Shown one piece after another: positions 1 through 7,900 of a DNA stretch of 12,093 nucleotides (position 1 is the stretch's first letter; the number at the start of each line of letters is the position of its first letter). Location: assembly GCA_001430745.1 (NCBI GenBank), contig KQ482007.1, positions 316,448-328,540 of the forward strand, read 5' to 3'. The notes below the pieces were generated by a model. The model ran no database searches. It had not been told where the DNA came from and saw nothing but the letters and a program-made list of their open reading frames with translations. Source of the DNA: Auxenochlorella pyrenoidosa (taxonomy: Eukaryota > Chlorophyta > Trebouxiophyceae > Chlorellales > Chlorellaceae). A program made the position numbers and the translations under genes.

Positions 1-228
1 CCAGATCGGCGCCAACTGTGCTGGCACCGCGTGCGCCCGGCGGAACCGTGCGGCGGCAGCGGGCGGCGGCGCGAAAAGGCTCCTATCCAGCTCGTGTGTG
101 CACGTGGGAAAGGCGCGGCGGCGCAAACAGCGCAGAACCTACGGTGTTGAACAAGCGCCGTGGGAAAGGCCCGGCGGCGCGGCGAATGCGCGGCAGGCAA
201 CGCTTTCTTATTAAGCGCGGCAGCTCAC

Positions 229-314
229 GCGTTGAACAGCGCCACGCGGTAGTCCATCTCCTGCTTGGCCATCTCAATGGCCATGGCTGCGTCGGGGGCA
301 CCCTGCTGCGCCAT
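229..314 (-). CDS. TIM10: Tim10-like small mitochondrial import chaperone, first coding exon (partial gene)
   Basis: Small TIM proteins work as hexamers in the mitochondrial intermembrane space and escort hydrophobic precursors to the inner membrane. Read on the minus strand, the exon runs from an ATG at 314-312 to a GTGAGC donor whose first base is 228. It gives 28 complete codons plus two bases (phase 2). The peptide has a short Gln/Ala-rich head and then MAKQEMDYRVALFN, close to the EMEYRVELFN segment that precedes the first twin-CX3C motif in plant Tim10. The twin CX3C motifs themselves would lie in later exons, beyond the left edge. Bases 1-228 look intronic and I found no further exon there. 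The start was chosen because this Met gives the family's usual short N-terminus; a Met at residue 11 or 15 is also possible. The call rests on one short motif, so other Tim9/10-family members are not excluded. Confidence 0.55.
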
Positions 315-878
315 GCTGCCGCTGCCGCCGCCTGCCGTCGCCCGCTGCCGCCGCTGCTGCTGGGGCGGGTCCTCCTTGCTGCTGAGAAGGCCTGGCGCTG
401 TTCCCTCTACAACAGTCTTTGCGATGGAAGGATGTGTCGACAGCAGTAGATTTGGCTGCAGGCGCAGGGTGTGGGAGGCACGAGGCACGCTCGGTGACGT
501 GCAGCGGCGGCGGCGCCGGCAGTAGGAGACAGCAAGGACTGCACGGCACTGCGGCTACAACTTTTCCAGTAGCAGCATGCGACACGAGCAAATGATAAGG
601 GAGGTGCAGGCAAGAGGAAGCAAGCTCATAGGCGGCCTTGTCAGTGGCACTCACCGATGGGGTCAACCCTTTGCAAGACTGTCGTGCAATGTCTCTGGCA
701 GTGGTGTATGCGAAGAACTGCCTCACCCGAGCACGTTCCGAGTCATGCATGAACTCCACCTTTCTCATGCCGCCAAGCTGCCGTCTCGGCGGCTTGAAAG
801 CCTAGATCGACCGATCACATTTGTGCTGCGCTCATCTGAATCCCGCGGAGAGCTACAGGGCTCTGCCATTCCTGGGTT
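315..878. other. No confident gene; upstream region of the Tim10-like gene with one candidate exon
   Basis: This stretch lies upstream of the Tim10-like start, between its ATG and the end of the mTERF transcript, and should contain the 5' UTR and promoter. The only coding-like piece is on the minus strand, 768-655: an ATG-initiated stretch of 38 codons ending exactly at a strong GTGAGT donor (first base 654), rich in Arg (RARVRQFFAYTTARDIARQS). It could be a non-canonical upstream exon or chance. I do not recognise it and found no partner exon with a matching phase. Open frames in 274-620 are compositionally driven (CAG/CTG-rich). Confidence 0.3.
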
Positions 879-883
879 TTACA
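879..883 (-). promoter_or_regulatory. Putative TGTAA poly(A) signal of the mTERF-like gene
   Basis: TGTAA is the usual chlorophyte polyadenylation signal. Read on the minus strand it occurs here, about 620 nt after the mTERF stop codon at 1504-1502. I see no other TGTAA on that strand between the stop and this point. A 3' UTR of about 600-650 nt is typical for green algae, so this is the best candidate end of the mTERF transcript. It could also be a chance pentamer. Confidence 0.4.
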
Positions 884-928
884 AAGCGGCTGCGCAGGGA
901 GGGTTCGGAGAGCCTTAAACCTGTAGGG

Positions 929-1492
929 CTATAGGTAGGTAGCAATGCTGCACACATCGCAGCCGCAAGAAGTAGCAGCGCGGCCGCGGCAGCGGCGGCA
1001 GGTCCTACGGTGCGCGGGCCGTGGGTTCCCCACACAGTCTGTGCAGTCAGTGGGCTTGCCCCCCACTCTGGTCCACTTTTTGGTCGAGGGGTCATGATTG
1101 CCAGAACAAGCACTTGACATAGCAGGCCTCACATTGGTCCTGACACAGCGGGCCAGGAGGCAGCAAGGCAATGGCAGTGCCGCCGTGCTCGTGTGCAGGA
1201 CAGCTGGGTGGCTGCAGGTTGCTGTGGCGCCGTCAGCTGGCACCTGCACCTGAGCTGCGCCAACGACGCCGGCAGCACTGGATGGGGGAGATGGCTGGCA
1301 AGCTGAACTGCTACGCCCAGCAGCCCTGAGCTCCCTAGTCGCCAGCCAAGCTTGCCTTTGCATTGCGGGTGAGCCCAGCTCAAGCTGGCCGACGCGCAGC
1401 AGCCTACAGCTGACTTGCAAGCGAGAAGCAGTTTGCAACATGGACTGCAGCAGCGGGGCAGATAGAGAGTGCCAGCGTCGAATCACGCCCAA
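929..1492 (-). other. Unrecognised 187-codon ORF with Cys-rich end, inside the probable mTERF 3' UTR
   Basis: An open frame from ATG 1492 to TAG 931-929 starts only 9 nt after the mTERF stop. Its first ~140 codons look like unstructured GC-rich filler. The last ~45 codons contain a regular Cys pattern CX2C-X11-CX2C-X7-CXCX2C (about 1046-950) with an HRRTCRRC core, which resembles a zinc-binding ribbon. Similar Cys-rich tails occur at the C-terminus of piggyBac-type transposases, but no DDE catalytic region is visible. The simplest reading is 3' UTR of the mTERF gene, perhaps containing a fossil of a transposase tail. A separately translated protein is unlikely but not excluded. Confidence 0.2.
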
Positions 1493-1501
1493 GCCACTGC
1501 C

Positions 1502-3496
1502 TCAGTGCTCTTCGCCGTCACGCTCTCCATCACTCCTGGTGCGCCCACGCTTCTGCGCTGCCTGCCACCGCTTCACTGCCGCCTGCTGCAGCTCCCGTGG
1601 CAGCAGCGCCAACAGCCGCGCCTGCTCAGCTTCTGCCGCCGCCTGCAGCTCTCGCCAGGCTGGGTTGGAATCCAGCCCCGCCGTGAAGGCACGCAGCGCT
1701 GGCAGCCCGCCTGCCGCCTGCACAGCTGGCAGGCAAGCAAAGTCGGTATCTCTGAGCGCGCAGACGTCACTCAGGTTGATGAGTGGCGGCTCACCTGCCG
1801 CCCGCATGTTTGCTGGAAAGCCATGCTGGCGCCGCCACTGCTGCAGCGCCTCTCGCTTCTTGGCCACCAGCAGGTGCAGCAGGCTGTGCTGCCGCAGGAA
1901 CAGCAGCCGGCCTGTCAACCATTTGGCACTTGTGCCCACAACATACCCTGCGTGCCGCTCGTACACCTGACTGGCTGTCAGCTGCAGGCAGCGCTGCACC
2001 GCCAGCCCGTTGACCAGCGGCCCCACAGTCAGCCAGTTGTGGCACAATGCACGAGGGCTGTTGCTGGCCACCTGCATTGCTTGCTTCTCAGTCAGGCTGC
2101 ACAGCTGCATCACCGCCAGCGCCGTCTGCCACACCGAGATGTCGACGCCAAGCAAGCCAGGTGCCTTGCCGACCATGCGCAGCGCGTCGTGCTGCCCAAA
2201 CACCTGCAGGGCAGCAGACAAGGAGATGGAGGCCAGCATGCATCGTCATAAGCATAAGACTTGGCAACTTCAGTGTCATACACAATACACCACCCATGCT
2301 GCCCCGAGAGCGCATGCAGCCCCGCCCAGCATAGCACGCTGACTCGCCTGCACCAGGGCTTGCGCTCGCGCCCACACAGTCTCCAGGCTGCATGTAGCCC
2401 CACGAGGGGCCCTGTATACCAGCTTGGCCAGGAGCTCATGCCCTCCGCCCAGCTCCTGCTGCAGGAAACCGGCCAGGGCTGCCAAGCGGGCAGGGGTGAC
2501 GCCGAGCAGCTCCCATGAACGCTTTGCTGCTGCAACCAGCTGCTTCCTGCTGAGCCCCAGCCCCAGCAGACCGTCGATGCACTACTGCTGCAGCGCCTCT
2601 GACCCATACTGGATCAACTTTACTGCTGCCGGCTGCTTCCGCAGAAAGCTGCCAACCAGCTGCTCTGCCGGGGCGCTGCTCTTGCTGCCATCCGCATACA
2701 GCTCTACCAGCACCCCAATGGCAGGCTCAAAGCTGCGGCTCTCTGCTGCTGAAGGCTTCTGCTCAAAGCAGCACGCCGCTTCTGATGCCGACAGCCCCAA
2801 GCCCTGCAACTGCCCAAACAGCACGCCTGCCCGTTGCTCCACCGGCCAAATGAACAGCTGTGGGCAGCACAGCAGCAGCCTCCCTATCTGCGCCTTGCTG
2901 ACGCCCTGCGCGGTCAGCCATGCTGCAATGTCGCAGCTGTGCTCTGCAAACCATGCCTGGGAACTCTCGCCCAGAGCTGCCACTGCCTTGCTCAGGGCGA
3001 CCACACTGCAGCCACACTGATCTGCCAGCTGCGCCAGCTTTGCCTCAAGCGCTGTTGGCTCTAGTTGCTTCCTGACTCTCCTTGGCACTACCTGAGCAGT
3101 CTGGCCATCAGCTGCACCTGCCTTGTTGCCAACACCGCTGCTGTCGCCGCCGCTTTTGCTTCTGCCGCCTCCTGCATATCCACTGCCACTGCTGCATGTG
3201 CGTGTGCCGCGGCTGCTGGCATCCGTGCTGCTGCTGCTGCCGGTGCCGCTAGATGCACCTCTGCTGCTGCTGCCGGTGCCGCTAGATGCACCTCTACTGC
3301 TGCTGCTGCTGCTTGCAAAGCTGCGCTGCGAGGCGGGGCTACAGCCATCCAGGGGCTTGTGGGCACCCCATGCACAGGAAGCGGTGCAGCTACTGCTTGC
3401 TTGTGGTGGTTGCACAAGCAGGGATCTGTCTTCAGCTGCTTGGTCGTCACAGCCTTGCGCCTGCATCCAGAGGGGGGATGTTGATGTTCTTTTCAT
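1502..3496 (-). CDS. mTERF-like helical-repeat protein, two exons, interrupted by an in-frame TAG
   Basis: mTERF-family proteins are organelle-targeted nucleic-acid-binding proteins built of roughly 30-35-residue helical repeats; they act in transcription, splicing or translation in plastids and mitochondria. Exon 1 is 3496-2348 (383 codons, phase 0) and exon 2 is 2203-1502, joined by a GC-AG intron. Residues 1 to ~140 are Ser/Gly-rich low complexity with an 11-residue tandem repeat. The repeats follow, with typical pieces such as IGRLLLCCPQLFIWPVEQR, LLGLGLSRKQL and ALRMVGKAPGLLGVDIS. The last ~60 residues are a charged Ala/Glu helix with an Arg-rich tail. An in-frame TAA ten codons upstream supports the ATG at 3496. 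Codon 305 is TAG (2584-2582), yet the repeat region stays open for a further 78 codons of exon 1 and all of exon 2. The total would be about 616 codons. It may be a recent pseudogene, a recoded gene or a sequence error. The family is inferred from repeat style, not a full-length match. Confidence 0.6.
2204..2347 (-). other. GC-AG intron in the mTERF-like gene
   Basis: Read on the minus strand the donor is GTGCAG|GCGAGT (GC at 2347-2346) and the acceptor is CCCTGCAG|GTG (first exon base 2203). The intron is 144 nt. Joining these sites keeps phase 0 and links the two repeat-bearing open frames. Without splicing, the exon 1 frame hits TGA at 2278-2276. A GT alternative (AL|gtgcag, six bases earlier) is also in frame but has a poorer donor and would drop two residues. 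The donor core is the same as in UFD2 intron 16. Confidence 0.65.
2582..2584 (-). other. In-frame TAG stop inside the mTERF-like coding region
   Basis: The codons read CTG CAG CAG TAG TGC ATC GAC, and the same frame then continues with a good mTERF repeat (LLGLGLSRKQL). A single C-to-T change from CAG would create it. Two in-frame mini-introns could bypass it: 39 nt (donor gtagtg) or 63 nt (donor gtatgg), both ending at CTCAGCAG. Both are unusually short and would remove the conserved LGLGLS core. Confidence 0.8.
3228..3293 (-). repeat. Perfect 33-nt tandem duplication in the mTERF-like gene
   Basis: Two identical adjacent 33-nt units (3228-3260 and 3261-3293) encode two copies of RGASSGTGSSS in the low-complexity N-terminal region. 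The units are in frame, so the duplication added 11 residues without breaking the gene. Perfect identity indicates a recent event or homogenisation. Flanking CTG/CAG runs suggest replication slippage. Confidence 0.9.
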
Positions 3497-4257
3497 ACTC
3501 GCAAACTTAACAAAGATGTGAAGTTACGACTGCAGGCCAGGTTGAAACCTGGGCCGGCAGCGAACGAAGCCGAACAGCGGTGGGAGGGGAAGCGACCCTG
3601 GCTGCTGTGGGGCTCTGCGTGTACCGCACGACCAATCACCTGCTGCACCAGCGACAGCCGAGCTCCCAGGGCCTACAGGCCAGCCGGGCCGGCTCCACGC
3701 CGCAGCACCCGACAGCAAGCCCAACGCAACATGCAGCGAACGGACGACTCGACAGTGAGTCAGGACCGATGGCGCCGCAGCGTGAGAGCAGCAAGCCTGT
3801 CAGATGCAGATGGTACCGCTGCCACCTTGCCGCTTCGCCTGCTCTGCCAGTGCCAACGCAGCCACGGCAGCAGCAGCACCAGTATTCTGGGAGCATGTAT
3901 CCCCACATCAAGTTGGTGAGCAGTAAGGGCAGTTTAATGGATCTCAGGGCCAGTGTTGTACCGCTGTGGACAGCAGGATGGCATAAGCACACAGCGTCCA
4001 GCTCATCTACTGGCGGTGTGCAGCCTGCCGGCACCCTGCCAGGTGGTACAGGCGCAGGAGCACACTTGCCGATGCATCTGTTGAAGACAGGATGGATGCC
4101 AGTCTGCTGGCTGCCGACTTGTTGATTAGTCCTTCATGTGCTGTTGTTGCGTTGGCTGCCCAATGCCTTGCCGAGAAACCAAGAGAGTGCAGCTGCGGTT
4201 GCTGATGCCCTTACTTGAGGGCAGGCACTGGATCAGGGCCGTCCCATCTGCCTCAGC
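3497..4257. other. Intergenic stretch, no gene recognised
   Basis: This holds the probable mTERF promoter and 5' UTR (just above 3496) and then sequence in which neither strand gives a recognisable protein. A plus-strand ORF of 181 codons (3580-4125) and a minus-strand ORF of 132 codons (4034-3636) overlap each other. Neither shows a known motif, a membrane segment of note or consistent splice sites, so I treat both as chance frames in GC-rich DNA. The segment next to 4258 would be downstream of the decayed mTERF relic. Confidence 0.4.
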
Positions 4258-4440
4258 TCATTCTCGCTGGCAGCCTGCTTGTGATGCAACTCTGGCTGCC
4301 TGGTGCAGACCGTCTTTGGGCATCCGCGCCAGCAATCCCGCCTGCTCGGCTTCTGCCGGCGTCAGCCGCTCCCGCCAGGCAGGGCAGGGTTGCTCTCTGG
4401 CCCTGCAGAAAGGCAATGCAGGCCTCTTCAAGCTAGGACC
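4258..4440 (-). pseudogene. Relic of a second mTERF-like gene (C-terminal end), frameshifted
   Basis: On the minus strand, 4379-4258 encodes PAWRERLTPAEAEQAGLLAR and further residues to a TGA at 4260-4258. This matches the end of the intact gene (NPAWRELQAAAEAEQARLLA). At DNA level 4337-4379 and 1617-1659 are identical at 36 of 43 positions, and the similarity extends past both ends. Just upstream in the reading direction the frame is broken by a 5-nt tandem duplication (CTGCCCTGCC, about 4382-4391): removing one unit would restore SNPAWRE exactly as in the intact gene. Further upstream (to about 4520) are looser similarities (AVRALGAEPAGLR against AVQAAGGLPALR) and a TAG. It is best read as a decayed tandem paralogue, same orientation, about 2.7 kb from the intact copy. 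A live gene with a diverged exon structure is less likely. Confidence 0.5.
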
Positions 4441-4445
4441 TCAGG

Positions 4446-4859
4446 TCAGCTTCCAGGGGAACCCGCAGGCCTGCAGGTTCGGCACCCAACGCACGCACCG
4501 CAGGTTTTGCATGCTCGCCAAAACTTGCTGTAACGTGGATGCTGCCACATAAGGCATTCAAGGGGTACAAGGTATTGTAAAAGCTGCATCAAGTTATGCT
4601 GCTCTGCTGACTGTCTGAATGCTGCTGTCACAGCCGCGTTCCCAACAGCATAGCTTTCCGCCAGCGCCGCTTCCAGTCCGCCCGCTGTGCTGCGCTCCTG
4701 CTGGTTGTTGCCGCTGCCGATGAATGGCGCCATCGGCCCCCGCTCCAGATTAACCTGGTTATTTCCTGAGCAGGTGGTTCTGCTGCTAGGAGGGGCTCCC
4801 GAGGCTGCGGCCCTGCCACATCGACTGCCTGAGGCCTCTTGCGGTGATCGTGTCGACAT
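4446..4859 (-). CDS. Unrecognised minus-strand ORF diverging from UFD2
   Basis: The ORF is 137 codons from ATG at 4859. Its first half is Ser/Gly/Asn-rich with the duplicated phrase SGNNQ. It continues with an Ala/Glu-rich helix-like segment (GGLEAALAESYAVGNAA) and ends Cys-rich, where it probably runs into non-coding or relic sequence. The start lies 67 nt from the UFD2 start on the other strand, a divergent arrangement that could share a promoter. It could be the 5' exon of the decayed mTERF paralogue downstream, or chance. I do not recognise a family. Confidence 0.25.
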   Translation of the reverse strand: MSTRSPQEASGSRCGRAAASGAPPSSRTTCSGNNQVNLERGPMAPFIGSGNNQQERSTAGGLEAALAESYAVGNAAVTAAFRQSAEQHNLMQLLQYLVPLECLMWQHPRYSKFWRACKTCGACVGCRTCRPAGSPGS

Positions 4860-4926
4860 CTCTGTTGTTAGATAACATTTAGATCACTTTCTCAGCTCGA
4901 CGGTCGGCCCTGCGCGCCCAGGCGCC
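4860..4926. promoter_or_regulatory. Short AT-richer gap upstream of UFD2
   Basis: The 67 bp between the divergent starts contain an AT-richer core (TTAGATAACATTTAGATCA, about 4866-4884) followed by GC-rich leader sequence up to the ATG. This is where a UFD2 core promoter or 5' UTR should lie if the ATG at 4927 is right. No TATA box or defined operator can be named. Confidence 0.3.
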
Positions 4927-7900
4927 ATGTCCTCGGCGGCCTATGCGAAGTACGAGGACTCAACCCTTCGCAAGGTGCTGGGAGTATGCCTGGATGATAG
5001 CCAGGCCAACGCTGGCGGCAGCCCAGCCGTGCTGTTCCTGGGGCCCCTAGCAGAGGTGAGCGCCCGCCGCCGGCCGCTTGCGCTCCCTGCGGTTGGGCTT
5101 GCAAAGCTCTGCTGCCGCGTCTGGTCGCAAACCGAAGCTCTCTGTTTGTCCACACATACTTGCATGATACGATGATCATTTAGAACGCGTGCAGGCGCCC
5201 GCCGCCGCTGCTGCCCTTCCGCCGCCCCCACGGCACGGCCCCTACCTTGCTCCCCTCCTCCCCGCTTGGACCGGCTCGCCGGGCCCCCTGTGTGGTGCGC
5301 CACATGCAGGGGCCCCACACCAACGTTGAATACAAGATGCCCTCTTGCCTGCTCTGCAGGAGCTCCGTGCCGAGGGGGACGATGCAGCCACTGAGCCCCT
5401 GGTGCTGTGCCGGGACAATGCAGAGCGGGCGCTGATGGCCCGGCTCAGGTGCGCCGCCGCTGTCCGCTGGCCGGCGTCGCTGCCTGCGCTGCCGCTGGCA
5501 TGGCCCCTTGTGAGCTGGGGCAGGGGGCAGGCCTGCAGGGGCGCTGACAGGGCCTCAGGGGCCCTTGGGAGGCTGCCTGCGCGGCTTGTCGTCACCTTGC
5601 CTGCTGCTCCGCCGCTGCCATCGCCCCTCCTCACTGCAGCGGCGAGCCGCCTGCCGGCGCCCAGTGGCCAGTTCATTACCTGATTGGCGTGTACGGCCGG
5701 GCAGCAGGTGGGCGCCTGCACAGCCTGCTGTCGTGTAGGCTCCCTGCTGCCGCTGGCGGCACCCCTGCAGTGCCCTGCAGTGATGCCAGTGCCCTGCAGG
5801 GATGCCTCGGCTGGACAGCGCAGCCCCCTGGGGTAGCCTCCTGCACGCCTGCACGGCAGGCTGGCACCGCTCGTCGTTGCCAGAACCAAACACAAAAGCG
5901 TTTTTCTTGCTCTAGGGCAAGCTGCCGACCGCCGCCGAGCACCCCTGGCTCCACGCCCGCCCCTGTCCCACAACATGCCCCTCACCAGCCCCACCTGCTT
6001 GCTTGACCTTACCTGCAGACGAGCTGCGCAACGTGGGCATGCTCATATAGTATACAGTAATATAATATCAATGATTGAATCCCTGTGCAGACGAGCTGCG
6101 CAACGTGGGCCTGCTCAAGGATGCCTCGCAGCAGGCTGCGCTGACCGAGACGCTGCAGCTGTGCCGCCAGCTGGCGGTGTCGTATGCCGGCCTCATCCTC
6201 AGCCTCGACATGTTCCCGCAGGTGGGTGCTGATATCCTTGGATTTGTTGATTTTTGAATTTGAAGCCATACAAAACAGCCTTTCTTGATTTGTTCTTACT
6301 TCATTAAGGGGAAAGATCAGGGCTGTTCCTGCAGGTGGGGACCAGCTGTTGCCGCTTGCTGCTGCCATTTGCTGTCATTTTTTTTTGCTGCTTCCTGCGG
6401 GTGTGGAAGCCGAGCCCCCACTTGCACGAACTGGTCCAGCCCCGCCGCGCCGACCCACCACACAATGGCTACATTGCGTTGCGGCTGTTGGGCTGGCTGA
6501 CCCACGTGTTGCTGACCGTGCTGCCTGCTCCTGGACCCGGCAGTGCTGTGCCGCTGCCGCTTGGGTGCAGCCTTGCTGGGACAGGGGTGCATTTCTCCGC
6601 CGCCCTTAAAGCGTGCTCCGTCCCCGCTGGAAGGGAAGACACACGATATACCAGTCATTAATCATTGTATGCTACAGCGTCCACCCCGCCCCGCCCTCCC
6701 CCCTGCAGCCGCCCGAGGCGCAGCGGCGCGGCGCCCTGCAGCTGCTGGACTCGCTGGACGCAGCGGCAGCCGCCTCGGCCGCCGCCACAGGCCTGGCTGG
6801 CCCCGGATTTGCGGGCGGCGGCGGCGGAAGCAGCAGCGCCCCGGGAGGGGCGGCGCCCATGCCGCCGGGCTTCCTGGAGGATTTCGCGTTTCGCTTTGCC
6901 GACGAGGGCCTGCCCTCGCTGGTGACGCCCATCGGTGGGCTGGCCCGCTGGCCTGGGCTGGCCGCACCCGCCTCTGCAGCTGTCGCCCTCTGCCGCTGGT
7001 GGCAGGGCAAAGCGGGGTTGGATGTGGCTGTGCATGCGAGCCGCGCGCCTGCTGCCTCCGCGCACACCCAGCCCTGCCCCCCGGCTCTGCTCCACCACAC
7101 CCCGCTTGCGCGTTGAGCATGCACGTGGGCGTGCAGCGCCTCGCTTCCACACACTGGGTCCAGCCCCTGACCCTAGCTCTGTCGGCTCCGCCCCGCCCCA
7201 CGCCTGTGTGCAGTGACGGCGCTGATGCAGCGCGCCTCCAAGGTCTCGCTGCTGGGAGACTACTCAGGTGTGTGCGGCGTGTGTGCATGTGTAGGGGGTT
7301 CTCTCTGAGTGTGCTGTGGGCGCTGTGTGTCGACCCGTCGTTGCATGCCACCCCTGCCGCTGCTGAGGCAGCAGAACCAGTGCGCCTGTGCATGGAAGTG
7401 TCGTATGACAGCTGGCCCCACATTCGGGCTGCCGCCCCACCCGGCTTTGAGGCCACCACTCTACTACGTCTCGTTGCCTTCCCGCTCACAAACCCTTCCA
7501 TCCTGCCCCCAACTCTCTTCCCTGCAGGCCCACTGTCGCTGCTGGCCCGGCTGGCCGCCGCCAAGCCGCTGGCAAAGGCGCTGACGCAGCTGCCCTCCTG
7601 GCTGCCGGCGCAGCAGGTCAGTGGGTGGTGGTGGTGTGTGTGGGGTGGGGGGGTGGGGGGGGGCACCTTTTGGCCTGAGCTGCGCATGCGCTGCACAGCC
7701 ACGGTGAAAGGCAGCGAAAGGCAGCCAGAAGTGATTGAGTATGGCACACGCAGGAGCCGCTGCATGAGCCTGCCTCAAAGTCCATGGACGGATATCATGC
7801 TGTATGGAAACCATGCATCGGTGTGCTGTCTGCCTCCTCTGGCAGGATGACCGCACGCTGGAGAGCTTCAGCATCCTGGGCCCCTTTTTTGGGGTGTCTG

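Noticed and set aside
2110..2607. 165-codon minus-strand ORF overlapping the mTERF gap
   Set aside because: It is in the wrong frame. The adjacent frame carries the repeat motifs and splices cleanly to exon 2.
4136..4580. Plus-strand ORF followed by TGTAA signals (4529, 4576)
   Set aside because: It overlaps the minus-strand mTERF relic, which has real homology. The plus-strand frame has no motif, and TGTAA pentamers occur by chance.
5242..5994. 250-codon minus-strand ORF
   Set aside because: It is antisense to UFD2 exons 2-3 and introns, Arg/Ser/Ala-rich with no family features. It is consistent with chance openness at high GC.
6662..7765. 367-codon minus-strand ORF opposite UFD2
   Set aside because: It is the antisense shadow of GC-rich coding sequence, with no recognisable motif and composition dominated by Arg/Ala/Pro.
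6543..7850. Longest plus-strand ORF (435 codons)
   Set aside because: It runs through exons 5-7 in the wrong frame and across their introns. The UFD2 frame with conserved motifs and consistent phases explains the same DNA.
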